A stretch of DNA of 6,939 nucleotides from Desulfovibrio sp. (GCA_031281815.1 JAITEY010000063.1:1-6939), one strand, 5' to 3'; positions 1 through 5,965 are shown, numbered from the stretch's first letter. Notes: generated by a model not told the origin, from the sequence alone. Made by a program: numbers and translations.

Positions 1-804
1 CTGCTCAACCTCCTCGGCAACGCCGTCAAGTATACCCGCCGGGGCTCCGTTACCGTCAGCGTTTCCGGGACAAAGCAGGAGGACGGCAGGATTCGGCTTG
101 CTTTCGAGGTGGCCGATACAGGGATCGGGATCCGGCCGGAAGACATGGAGCAACTGTTCGGCAGCTTCATGCGGGTTGACAGCCGCAGCAATCGGGACAT
201 TGAAGGAACTGGCCTCGGGTTGGCCATAGCCCGCAGCCTGTGCAGAGCCATGGGCGGCGATATCTCGGTAACCAGCGAATACGGAAAAGGTTCCGTCTTT
301 ACGGCCGCGTTGATCCAGGGAGTGGTCGCGCAACGGCCGCGGGACGCCGCCGCCGCCGCGCGCGGCAAGACGCGGAAAATCACCTTTATCGCGCCGGAGG
401 CCGAGGTACTGGTTGTCGACGATTTGCCCGGCAACCTGCTGGTGGCGGAGGGGCTGCTTGCCCCCTACCGGATGCGTCTGTTTACCTGCCTGAACGGGCA
501 CGAAGCCGTCAACCTGATTAAGGCGCGCCCCTTTGACCTTGTGCTGATGGATCATATGATGCCGGAAATGGACGGCGTGGAGGCCGTCGGCATCATACGG
601 GCCATGCCCGACGAACGCTGCCGGACGATGCCCGTTATAGCGTTGACGGCCAATGCTGTGTCCGGCATGATGGATATGTTTCTGGAGAACGGCTTCAGCG
701 ACTTTCTACCCAAACCGATTGAAATCGCCAAGCTGGATGCGCTGCTGCAAAAATGGATTCCTGAAAGCAAACGCCTCAAAACAGTGACCGGCGACCCGGA
801 ATGA
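1..804 (+). CDS. Hybrid sensor histidine kinase, C-terminal part (HATPase_c + receiver domain), 5' truncated by the window
   Basis: The frame is open from base 1 to the TGA at 802-804, giving 267 visible residues; the sensor region and the phospho-accepting histidine (HisKA) lie upstream, outside the window. In order one sees the N box (LLNLLGNAVKYT, residues 1-12), the G1 box DTGIGI (about 39-44), an F-box-like LFGSFMRVD, and the G2 box GTGLGLAIA, all ATP-binding elements of the GHKL fold. An Ala-rich linker (about 114-120) joins this to a receiver domain at about 136-262 with the acidic pair D140/D141, the phospho-acceptor D184 in LMDHMMPEMDG, T216 and K238 in PKP. All key receiver residues are present, so it should be phosphorylated. 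No HPt domain follows, so by family logic the phosphate would pass to a separate HPt protein or the receiver would tune the kinase. Signal and target are unknown. A GTG at 109 cannot be the true start, since it would remove the N box. Confidence 0.95.
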   Translation: MLNLLGNAVKYTRRGSVTVSVSGTKQEDGRIRLAFEVADTGIGIRPEDMEQLFGSFMRVDSRSNRDIEGTGLGLAIARSLCRAMGGDISVTSEYGKGSVFTAALIQGVVAQRPRDAAAAARGKTRKITFIAPEAEVLVVDDLPGNLLVAEGLLAPYRMRLFTCLNGHEAVNLIKARPFDLVLMDHMMPEMDGVEAVGIIRAMPDERCRTMPVIALTANAVSGMMDMFLENGFSDFLPKPIEIAKLDALLQKWIPESKRLKTVTGDPE

Positions 805-839
805 GGGACAATGCAGTCCGCGCCGCTTTCTTCGGACTT

Positions 840-863
840 CTCCGGCAACGGCTCCGGCAACGG
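840..863. repeat. Perfect 12-bp tandem duplication (2 copies)
   Basis: The unit ctccggcaacgg occurs at 840-851 and again at 852-863 with no mismatch, followed by a further ctc. It sits in the spacer between the kinase and the adaptor gene. The length is a multiple of three, and in the short reading frame that starts at 801 it would encode LRQR twice. It may be a recent slippage duplication; no function is evident. Confidence 0.85.
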
Positions 864-991
864 CTCTTGCCATGTCTCCTCCGCAGGCGTATGACGGTTC
901 GCGCATACCCGCACCTTTGACAACAAGCAAGGCAATGCCCGACAACTCGACGACTCACGGCCGGCGGCAGGTGCCGCGGCCGGGCACAGGT

Positions 992-2158
992 ATGTTCGCA
1001 GGCTCTACTCTGCGGCGGACTGTATGCCGTGTGCGCCGGGCTTGTTTGTGCGTCCTGCTCCTCTGCCTGTCGCTCCACTTGACCGGATGCGGCGATTCTT
1101 CAGGAAGCAGGGAACAGGAACGCGCTCTGCCGGTACGGCTGGTCAGGGTGGAGAAACGCGATGTTCCCCGCGTCCTTGAAGCCGTCGGTAATGTCGAAGC
1201 CTTTTCCTCCGTGCAGGTCAAATCCCAGGTCGGCGGGCTGATTGTCGAAGTCCCTGTTCAGGCCGGGCAGGAAGTTGAAGCCGGGCAGCTTCTTTTCCGC
1301 CTGGACCCTCGTCCTTTCGACGCCGCCGTGGCCGAAGCCGGGGCAGGGTTGGCCCGCAACCAGGCCCTTCTGGAAAAGGCCCGCCAGGATCTGGCACGCT
1401 ATACCACCTTGATGAAACAGGACGTCATCAGCCGTGAAGCCTTCGACCTCGTGGCCACAGCGGAAAAAACCATCCGGGCGGACATCGAAAAAGACCATGC
1501 CGCCATACAGACAGCCGAACTCAACCGCGAGTATTCCGAAATACGCGCTCCGGTCGCCGGAAAACTCGGCGACATTCTGGTGCGCACCGGCAACGTCATC
1601 AAGGCCAACGACGAACGCACACTGGTGGTCATCAACTCTCTGCGTCCGGCGGAGGTGCAGTTTACGGTGCCGGAACGCCGTCTGCCGGACATCCTGCAAC
1701 TGATCAACAAAGGGCCGCTCACTGTGGAAGTGCTTCCCGAAGGCGACCACGGCAGCCGCATCTCCGGACGGGTGACGGCTGTAAACAACGAAGTGGACCG
1801 CACCACGGGCAGCATCCGCCTGCACGCCCTTTTTCCCAACGAAGACAACCGCCTGTGGCCCGGACAATTCGTTCGCGTCACCCTGGTGCTGGCGACGCTC
1901 AAAGATGTGCCCGTTCTTCCGGAAAAAGCCGTACAGGAAGGTATTTCCGGCCCGTACGTCTACCGTGCCTCGCCCGACCCCGAGGCAGGGGAAGGACGCT
2001 ACCGCGTGACTCCGGTGAGCGTTGTCTCCGAACCGGGGCCGGGCGATTTGCGGGTCGTGACGTCCGGTCTCGCGCCCGGCGATGTCGTGGTAAGCGAAGG
2101 TCAGCTCGGTCTGTCGCCCGGCGCGGCGGCCGTCGACATCGGCGCCCGCGACAAGTGA
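992..2158 (+). CDS. RND-type efflux periplasmic adaptor (membrane fusion) lipoprotein, MdtA/AcrA-like
   Basis: This is a periplasmic adaptor that would link an inner-membrane RND pump to an outer-membrane channel. From the ATG at 992 it has 388 residues. An Arg-rich stretch and hydrophobic core lead to the lipobox LTGC, with the lipidated Cys at residue 33. A biotinyl-lipoyl half (VGNVEA about 65-70, ending in DPRPF 105-109) is followed by a helical hairpin (about 110-180), the second lipoyl half with IRAPVAGKLG (from 184), a beta-barrel domain, and a C-terminal membrane-proximal domain with the typical LPEKAV and GL.PGD..V motifs. This order and the DPRPF wording resemble MdtA. The start is uncertain: the frame opens upstream to ATG 872 or 935 and GTG 971, while GTG 1031 would leave an ideal 19-residue lipoprotein signal. 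None has a strong ribosome binding site. I chose 992 because longer forms bury the signal peptide. No RND pump or outer-membrane factor gene follows; a terminator does. Confidence 0.9.
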   Translation: MFAGSTLRRTVCRVRRACLCVLLLCLSLHLTGCGDSSGSREQERALPVRLVRVEKRDVPRVLEAVGNVEAFSSVQVKSQVGGLIVEVPVQAGQEVEAGQLLFRLDPRPFDAAVAEAGAGLARNQALLEKARQDLARYTTLMKQDVISREAFDLVATAEKTIRADIEKDHAAIQTAELNREYSEIRAPVAGKLGDILVRTGNVIKANDERTLVVINSLRPAEVQFTVPERRLPDILQLINKGPLTVEVLPEGDHGSRISGRVTAVNNEVDRTTGSIRLHALFPNEDNRLWPGQFVRVTLVLATLKDVPVLPEKAVQEGISGPYVYRASPDPEAGEGRYRVTPVSVVSEPGPGDLRVVTSGLAPGDVVVSEGQLGLSPGAAAVDIGARDK

Positions 2159-2194
2159 CTTGATGCGCCGTGCCCCTTGTGCTATCGGAAACAA

Positions 2195-2228
2195 AAAAGA
2201 GGGTGGGCTTGCCGGTTCCTTCTCTTTT
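2195..2228. other. A-tract/T-tract inverted repeat (weak hairpin) upstream of the main terminator
   Basis: AAAAGAG at 2195-2201 is perfectly complementary to CTCTTTT at 2222-2228, with a GG/CC extension if a TT bulge is allowed. The A-rich left arm and T-rich right arm resemble the flanks of a bidirectional terminator, but the GC core of the stem is poor. It may be an accessory stem in the adaptor mRNA 3' end or in the leader of the following cluster. Confidence 0.35.
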
Positions 2229-2279
2229 CCGCCCGGTTGCAACCATTGTGGTGTGACCGTTCCCGAGGGCGGTTTTTTT
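2229..2279 (+). terminator. Intrinsic terminator after the adaptor gene / in the leader of the next gene
   Basis: A hairpin with arms ACCGTTC (2256-2262) and GGGCGGT (2267-2273), including two G-T wobbles and a CCGA loop, runs straight into seven T residues (2273-2279). Alternatively CCGCCC at 2229-2234 can pair perfectly with GGGCGG at 2267-2272, enclosing small internal hairpins such as ACCA-TTG-TGGT (2242-2252). Either fold is followed by the same T run, so termination on this strand is well supported. It lies about 100 bases beyond the adaptor stop codon but ends only 12 bases before the ribosome binding site of the next gene, so an attenuation role is possible. Confidence 0.8.
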
Positions 2280-2299
2280 ATATCCACCCTGAGGAAGCT

Positions 2300-2491
2300 A
2301 TGGAAAAAGACGCCAAGGAAGCCCTGCAGGCAAGCAAAGAAATCGTGGTCAAATTTATAGAGGCCGGGCGCGTGTCGCCCGGCAATTTCGCCGAAGTGTT
2401 TCCCGGTGTGTACCGTGTCGTGCTGGAAACCTTGAGCGCCTCCGGCGGCAGACAGGCTGCCGCCGATTCCGGCACGGGACGCAAGGCTTGA
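2300..2491 (+). CDS. Small conserved-looking protein of unknown function (63 aa)
   Basis: The ATG at 2300 is preceded at a good distance by GAGGAAG (2291-2297), and the frame ends in TGA at 2489-2491, overlapping the next ATG by one base. The protein is an acidic helix (about residues 1-22, MEKDAKEALQASKEIVVKF), a short SPGNFAEVFPGVYR segment, a second helix (VVLETL), and an Ala/Gly/Ser-rich tail. There is no signal peptide, membrane helix, Cys or obvious catalytic motif, so it is probably cytosolic. The helix-SP-helix layout loosely recalls the N-terminal half of MucR/Ros-type regulators and small proteins sometimes annotated TraB-like; that is a recollection of pattern only, and the zinc-finger half of MucR is absent. 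Coupling to ubiE suggests co-expression. Upstream in-frame starts (e.g. 2177) are rejected because they would translate through the terminator. Confidence 0.75.
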   Translation: MEKDAKEALQASKEIVVKFIEAGRVSPGNFAEVFPGVYRVVLETLSASGGRQAAADSGTGRKA

Positions 2492-3240
2492 TGCGGTGTG
2501 AATCCGGCGCAGCCGGAGAACGCTTCGTCCCGGACAGCGACGCCGCAGCGGTGCGCCGCCTGTTTTCCCTGATTGCGCGCGCGTACGACCCGCTGAACCA
2601 CATCCTCAGTTTCGGGCTGGACGCGGGCTGGCGCAGAAAACTGGCCGAATCCCTGCACCCCATGCCTGCCGGCGAGGACGGGCGCATTCTGGATATCGCC
2701 GCCGGAACGCTGGGTGTGAGCATGGTGCTGGCCGAACATTTTCCGGAATACGAGATAGCCGCTCTGGACTTTTGCCTGCCCATGCTCAGGCGCGGCAAAA
2801 GGAAAGCGTTGAAACTGCGTCGCGGTAAAATCCGGCTGCTGTCCGGGGACGCGCGCGCCCTGCCTTTGCGCGATGCCTGCGCGGATGCGGTGACCGTGGC
2901 TTTCGGCCTGCGCAATATCCGTCCCCGCGAACGCGCCTATGCCGAGGTGCTGCGCGTGCTGCGCCCCGGCGGACGCTTTCGCGTCCTGGAGTTCGTCGGC
3001 GCGGAAGAACGTGTTCTCTTCGGCCTTTACAATCGTTATCTGCATCACGTCCTCCCGGCCGCGGGCGGACTTTGCTCCGGAAACCATGCCGCATACCGCT
3101 ATCTTGCCGACACGATACATCGGTATCCGGCTGCGGAAAAAGTGGATGAAGAAATGCGTTCCGCGGGTTTCGCCGGGGTACGCCATGAACTCTTTACCGC
3201 GGGCATCGTCGGCATCCATTGCGGTGAAAAAACAGCCTGA
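2491..3240 (+). CDS. ubiE: Demethylmenaquinone (ubiquinone/menaquinone) methyltransferase UbiE/MenG
   Basis: UbiE/MenG transfers a methyl group from S-adenosylmethionine to the quinone ring; in an anaerobe the product would be menaquinone, at the cytoplasmic face of the membrane. The protein has 249 residues, close to the family's usual 250. Family signatures in order: YDPLNHILSFGLDAGWRRKL (32-51), the SAM motif I ILDIAAGTLG (66-75), the acidic motif LDFCLPML (92-99), AFGLRNI (137-143), a VLRPGGRFRVLEF strand, and the C-terminal YRYLADTIHRYP and TAGIVGIH blocks. Motif I reads GTLG where E. coli UbiE has GTGD, a noticeable change near the SAM pocket. The ATG at 2491 overlaps the TGA of the 63-residue gene, implying translational coupling; only a weak AAGG lies upstream. 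The TTG just before it (2488) is a less likely start. The next gene begins 32 bases after the stop. Confidence 0.92.
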   Translation: MRCESGAAGERFVPDSDAAAVRRLFSLIARAYDPLNHILSFGLDAGWRRKLAESLHPMPAGEDGRILDIAAGTLGVSMVLAEHFPEYEIAALDFCLPMLRRGKRKALKLRRGKIRLLSGDARALPLRDACADAVTVAFGLRNIRPRERAYAEVLRVLRPGGRFRVLEFVGAEERVLFGLYNRYLHHVLPAAGGLCSGNHAAYRYLADTIHRYPAAEKVDEEMRSAGFAGVRHELFTAGIVGIHCGEKTA

Positions 3241-3272
3241 AATGCCCCGCCGATGCTGAGAGGCCGGTCCCT

Positions 3273-4607
3273 ATGCCCCGTACGCCGCACAGTTTCCCCG
3301 TATTTCAGGATTTTGCCGACAGGCGTGAAAGCATTGCCGTGGTCGGACTCGGCTATGTCGGCCTGCCGCTGTCTGTGGCCTTGTCCGCGCGCTTTTCGGT
3401 CACGGGGTTTGATCTTTCCGAAAAACGCATTGACGAACTGCGCCGGGGGCTGGACCGAACGGGCGAAGTTTCCCCGGCCGCCCTGGCCGCTTCGGGGCCG
3501 GTCTTTTCCTCATCCCCTGCCGACATAGGCGCCGCGCGTTTCATCATAGCGGCCGTGCCCACGCCCATCGACGCCCACCGCAACCCGGACCTGGGACCCC
3601 TGCGCTCCGCCTCCGCTTTGATCGGGCGGCATATGCGCGCAGGGAGCGTGGTCGTCTATGAATCCACGGTCTACCCCGGCGCGAGCGAAGAAGTCTGTGT
3701 TCCCATACTGGAACGTGAGTCGGGTCTACGTTGCGGCCGGGATTTCGCCCTCGGCTATTCGCCCGAGCGCATCAATCCCGGCGACGGGGAACACCGGGTG
3801 GAGAACATCATCAAGGTGGTGTCGGCAAGCTCGCCCCAGGCCCTGGAACTGACAGCGGCCGTCTACGGGGCCGTCGTCCGGGCCGGCGTACACCGGGCCC
3901 CTTCCATCAAGGTCGCAGAAGCCGCCAAGGTCATTGAAAATACCCAACGGGATCTGAACATAGCCCTGATGAACGAACTTGCCCTGATCTTCGACCGCCT
4001 GGGCATAGACACCCTCGATGTGCTGGAGGCCGCGGAAACCAAATGGAACTTCCTGCCTTTCCGGCCGGGTCTGGTAGGCGGGCACTGTATCGGCGTGGAT
4101 CCCTACTACCTGACCTTTAAGGCCCAGGAGGCCGGGTTGCACCCCGAAGTCATCCTCGCGGGCAGGCGCATCAACGACGGCATGGGCAAATACATCGCTG
4201 AAAAAACGATAAAAATGCTTATCGCCCAAGGGCACAGGGTCGGCCGATCCCATGTGGGCCTCTTCGGTTTGACCTTCAAGGAAAATGTGCCGGATCTGCG
4301 CAACAGCCGTGTGCCGGGCATCAAAAGTGAACTCGAGGAGTACGGGATTACCGTGCTTGTGCATGACCCTCTTGCCGCCCCGGACGAAGCGATGCGGGAG
4401 TACGGCGTATCCCTTTCCCCTCTGGAGGCGATGCGCGGGCTGGATGCCGCGGTGTTCGCCGTGGCGCACGGCGCGTATGCCGGTCTCGGACTTGACGCGC
4501 TGTCCGAACGGTTCAGAAAGGAGGGTCGGGCCGTACTGCTGGACCTGAAGGGTATCTGGAAGCGCACCGATGCGGAAAATGCCGGATTCGCTTACTGGCG
4601 TCTGTAG
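3273..4607 (+). CDS. tviB: UDP-N-acetylhexosamine 6-dehydrogenase (nucleotide sugar dehydrogenase, TviB/VipA-WbpA type)
   Basis: The enzyme oxidises C6 of a UDP-N-acetylhexosamine (UDP-GlcNAc or UDP-GalNAc) to the uronic acid in two NAD+-dependent steps, making a precursor for capsule, O-antigen or exopolysaccharide. The protein is full length at 444 residues. The NAD-binding Rossmann motif GLGYVG is at 25-30; PTPID and ESTVYPG follow; E165 sits in YSPERINPGD (162-171), a wording typical of the TviB/WbpA branch and not of UDP-glucose dehydrogenase. K219 and N223 lie in KVAEAAKVIENT, and catalytic C272 in GGHCIGVDPYYL. The C-terminal UDP-binding domain carries LTFKENVPDLRNS. All catalytic residues are intact. 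ATG 3273 is preceded by GAGAGG (3258-3263). GlcNAc versus GalNAc specificity cannot be read from sequence alone. No epimerase or glycosyltransferase adjoins it, so partner genes must lie elsewhere. Confidence 0.94.
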   Translation: MPRTPHSFPVFQDFADRRESIAVVGLGYVGLPLSVALSARFSVTGFDLSEKRIDELRRGLDRTGEVSPAALAASGPVFSSSPADIGAARFIIAAVPTPIDAHRNPDLGPLRSASALIGRHMRAGSVVVYESTVYPGASEEVCVPILERESGLRCGRDFALGYSPERINPGDGEHRVENIIKVVSASSPQALELTAAVYGAVVRAGVHRAPSIKVAEAAKVIENTQRDLNIALMNELALIFDRLGIDTLDVLEAAETKWNFLPFRPGLVGGHCIGVDPYYLTFKAQEAGLHPEVILAGRRINDGMGKYIAEKTIKMLIAQGHRVGRSHVGLFGLTFKENVPDLRNSRVPGIKSELEEYGITVLVHDPLAAPDEAMREYGVSLSPLEAMRGLDAAVFAVAHGAYAGLGLDALSERFRKEGRAVLLDLKGIWKRTDAENAGFAYWRL

Positions 4608-4652
4608 TGCTTCTTTGCAGGAATTATCAATACATTTCTCGTCGTTGTTATT

Positions 4653-4665
4653 GCTGTCAAACAGC
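4653..4665 (+). other. Small perfect hairpin just upstream of the glycerate kinase ribosome binding site
   Basis: GCTGT (4653-4657) and ACAGC (4661-4665) form a 5-bp stem with a CAA loop, 8 bases before the ribosome binding site. There is no T run, so it is not an intrinsic terminator. It could be an mRNA 5' structure or chance. Confidence 0.3.
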
Positions 4666-4673
4666 GGACAGGT

Positions 4674-4680
4674 AAAGGAG
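4674..4680 (+). promoter_or_regulatory. Strong Shine-Dalgarno site setting a GTG start
   Basis: AAAGGAG lies five bases before GTG 4686 and is the best ribosome binding site in the window. It decides the non-ATG start of the glycerate kinase gene, which is supported independently by the family N terminus (MRIVVAPDSYKG) beginning exactly there. The 78-base gap 4608-4685 shows no convincing promoter or T-run terminator, so read-through from the dehydrogenase gene is plausible. Confidence 0.8.
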
Positions 4681-4685
4681 ACGCC

Positions 4686-5834
4686 GTGCGCATCGTAGTC
4701 GCCCCGGATTCGTACAAGGGCAGCATATCGGCCCTCGGTGTGGCGGAAGCTGTGAAAGAGGGCATTTTGCGGGTTTTCGGCCAAGCGGAAGTTGTCATGC
4801 TCCCCGTCGCCGACGGCGGCGAAGGAACTGTTGAAGCCTTGGTCGGTGCCACGAAAGGCGAGTTTCGGACCGACACGGTCAGCGGTCCCTTGGGAGACCC
4901 GGTCGATGCCGTCTGGGGAATTTTAGGCGACGGCAGGACCGCGGTCATCGAAATGGCAGCGGCTTCGGGCTTACCCCTGCTCGCGCTCGAACGCCGCGAC
5001 CCCCTGCGCGCCTCGACTTACGGTACCGGCCGGTTGATAGGCAGAGTGCTCGACGCCGGTCTGCCCCGCCTGATCATGGGCATTGGCGGCAGCGCCACCA
5101 ACGACGGCGGCGCGGGGTTCATTTCGGCCCTCGGCGCGCGATTCCTCGACGCGGACGGCAACCCCCTGCCCCCCGGCGGGGCGGCTCTGGCGCGCCTGCA
5201 TGCCGTTGATCTTTCCGGTCTTGACCCGCGCCTCGCCGAACTGGAAATTCTGGTGGCCTGCGATGTGGACAATCCTCTTTGCGGCCCGCACGGCGCTTCC
5301 GCTGTTTTCGGACCCCAGAAAGGAGCCACGCCGGCCGCAACGGTCGAACTGGACGCCGCTTTGCGCAATTACGGCAATATCGCCGCCGCTGCCGTCAACC
5401 GGCAAGTAGCGGAAACCCCCGGAGCAGGTGCGGCAGGCGGTCTGGGCGCAGGCCTGCTGTTTTTCACATCCGCCCGCCTCAGGCCGGGCGTGGAAATCGT
5501 GCTTGAAACACTGGATTTCGCATCCGCAGTGTCTACCGCATCCCTGGTGATAACCGGCGAAGGGCGCAGCGATTTCCAGACGGCCTTCGGCAAGGCGCCG
5601 GTCGGCGTCGCCAAGGTCGCCGCACGCTACGGGGTGCCTGTGATCTGCCTGTCCGGAAGCTTGGGCGACGGCTATCGGGATGTCTATGCCCAAGGCATCA
5701 GCGCCGTGTTCGCGTGTCCGGCCCGTCCCATGACGCTGCAGGAATGCATGGACGCCGGAAGGGAGCAGGTATCCGATGCGGCCGAACGGCTTTGCCGGGT
5801 GATACACGCCGCCTCGGTCATGCCGGGCCTGTGA
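4686..5834 (+). CDS. Glycerate kinase (GarK/GlxK family)
   Basis: The protein phosphorylates D-glycerate with ATP; the GarK/GlxK family gives 2-phosphoglycerate, feeding glyoxylate- or serine-derived glycerate into lower glycolysis. It is cytosolic. The 382 residues match the usual length of the family (about 375-385). Recognisable blocks: APDSYKGS (6-13), LPVADGGEGT (39-48), the IEMAAASGL segment, the glycine-rich GIGGSATNDGGAG (from 132), a VACDVDNPLCGPHGAS..FGPQKGA block, GAGAAGGLGAG, and TGEGRSDFQTAFGKAP (from 290). No domain is missing and no frameshift is visible. The wording GEGRSDFQTAFGK differs from the commoner GEGRIDxQTxxGK but keeps the charged positions. Its neighbours are not glycerate-pathway genes, so it may be a stand-alone gene or the last member of the cluster starting at 2300. 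Whether 2- or 3-phosphoglycerate is formed is assigned from family knowledge only. Confidence 0.95.
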   Translation: MRIVVAPDSYKGSISALGVAEAVKEGILRVFGQAEVVMLPVADGGEGTVEALVGATKGEFRTDTVSGPLGDPVDAVWGILGDGRTAVIEMAAASGLPLLALERRDPLRASTYGTGRLIGRVLDAGLPRLIMGIGGSATNDGGAGFISALGARFLDADGNPLPPGGAALARLHAVDLSGLDPRLAELEILVACDVDNPLCGPHGASAVFGPQKGATPAATVELDAALRNYGNIAAAAVNRQVAETPGAGAAGGLGAGLLFFTSARLRPGVEIVLETLDFASAVSTASLVITGEGRSDFQTAFGKAPVGVAKVAARYGVPVICLSGSLGDGYRDVYAQGISAVFACPARPMTLQECMDAGREQVSDAAERLCRVIHAASVMPGL

Positions 5835-5919
5835 CGACAACTGCGGCCTTCCTTCCGGATCGGTACTCCTGAGTACGGCAAATTCCGACAATTTGTAGGG
5901 GCAAATCTCACCGCGTCTA

Positions 5920-5948
5920 TATACCAAGGCAATTGGATTATTGGTATA
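5920..5948. repeat. Perfect 8-bp inverted repeat, operator-like (TATACCAA-N13-TTGGTATA)
   Basis: Arms at 5920-5927 and 5941-5948 are exact reverse complements. The left CCAA can also pair with a nearer TTGG at 5933-5936, so ATTGG occurs twice, eight bases apart. The spacing is compatible with a dimeric regulator contacting two adjacent major grooves or with a small RNA stem. The right arm overlaps the -10 element of the leftward promoter-like sequence at 5937-5965. No known regulator motif is recognised. Confidence 0.5.
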
Positions 5949-5965
5949 ACTTATTGAAATATCAA
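5937..5965 (-). promoter_or_regulatory. Candidate sigma70-type promoter, leftward
   Basis: On the minus strand, TTGATA (5965-5960) and AATAAT (5942-5937) each match consensus at five of six positions and are separated by exactly 17 bases. A transcript would start near 5930 and run leftward, antisense to the 3' end of the glycerate kinase gene; no minus-strand gene follows. On the plus strand an extended -10 (TGG then TATAAC, 5942-5950) overlaps it but lacks a good -35. Such matches are common by chance in AT-rich DNA, so this is tentative. Confidence 0.3.

Noticed and set aside
917..945. Perfect -35-like TTGACA at 917-922 ahead of the adaptor gene
   Set aside because: No acceptable -10 lies 16-18 bases downstream (best is GACAAC, three of six matches), so I do not call a promoter.
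1100..2287. Long open frame of 395 codons on the minus strand opposite the adaptor gene
   Set aside because: It mirrors the codon positions of a clear plus-strand gene in GC-rich DNA, crosses the terminator, and its translation shows no recognisable family.
2278..3219. Minus-strand open frame of 313 codons opposite the 63-residue gene and ubiE
   Set aside because: It is antisense to well-supported genes and its protein is low in structure and resembles no family; a coding shadow.
3726..4784. Minus-strand open frame of 352 codons opposite the dehydrogenase
   Set aside because: It is antisense to a full-length conserved enzyme and has no protein-like features of its own.
5863..5876. GTACTC-CT-GAGTAC dyad after glycerate kinase as an intrinsic terminator
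   Set aside because: The loop would be only two bases unless pairs are opened, and no T run follows; listed only as part of the spacer description.
4971..5927. Minus-strand open frame of 318 codons downstream of the leftward promoter-like sequence
   Set aside because: Although a promoter-like element lies just upstream, the frame is the antisense shadow of glycerate kinase, has no ribosome binding site that I can see, and its translation looks random.
5954..5965. TTGA-N4-TCAA as a CRP/FNR-type site
   Set aside because: FNR-type sites have TTGAT-N4-ATCAA; here the half-sites are two bases too close, so the match is not convincing.
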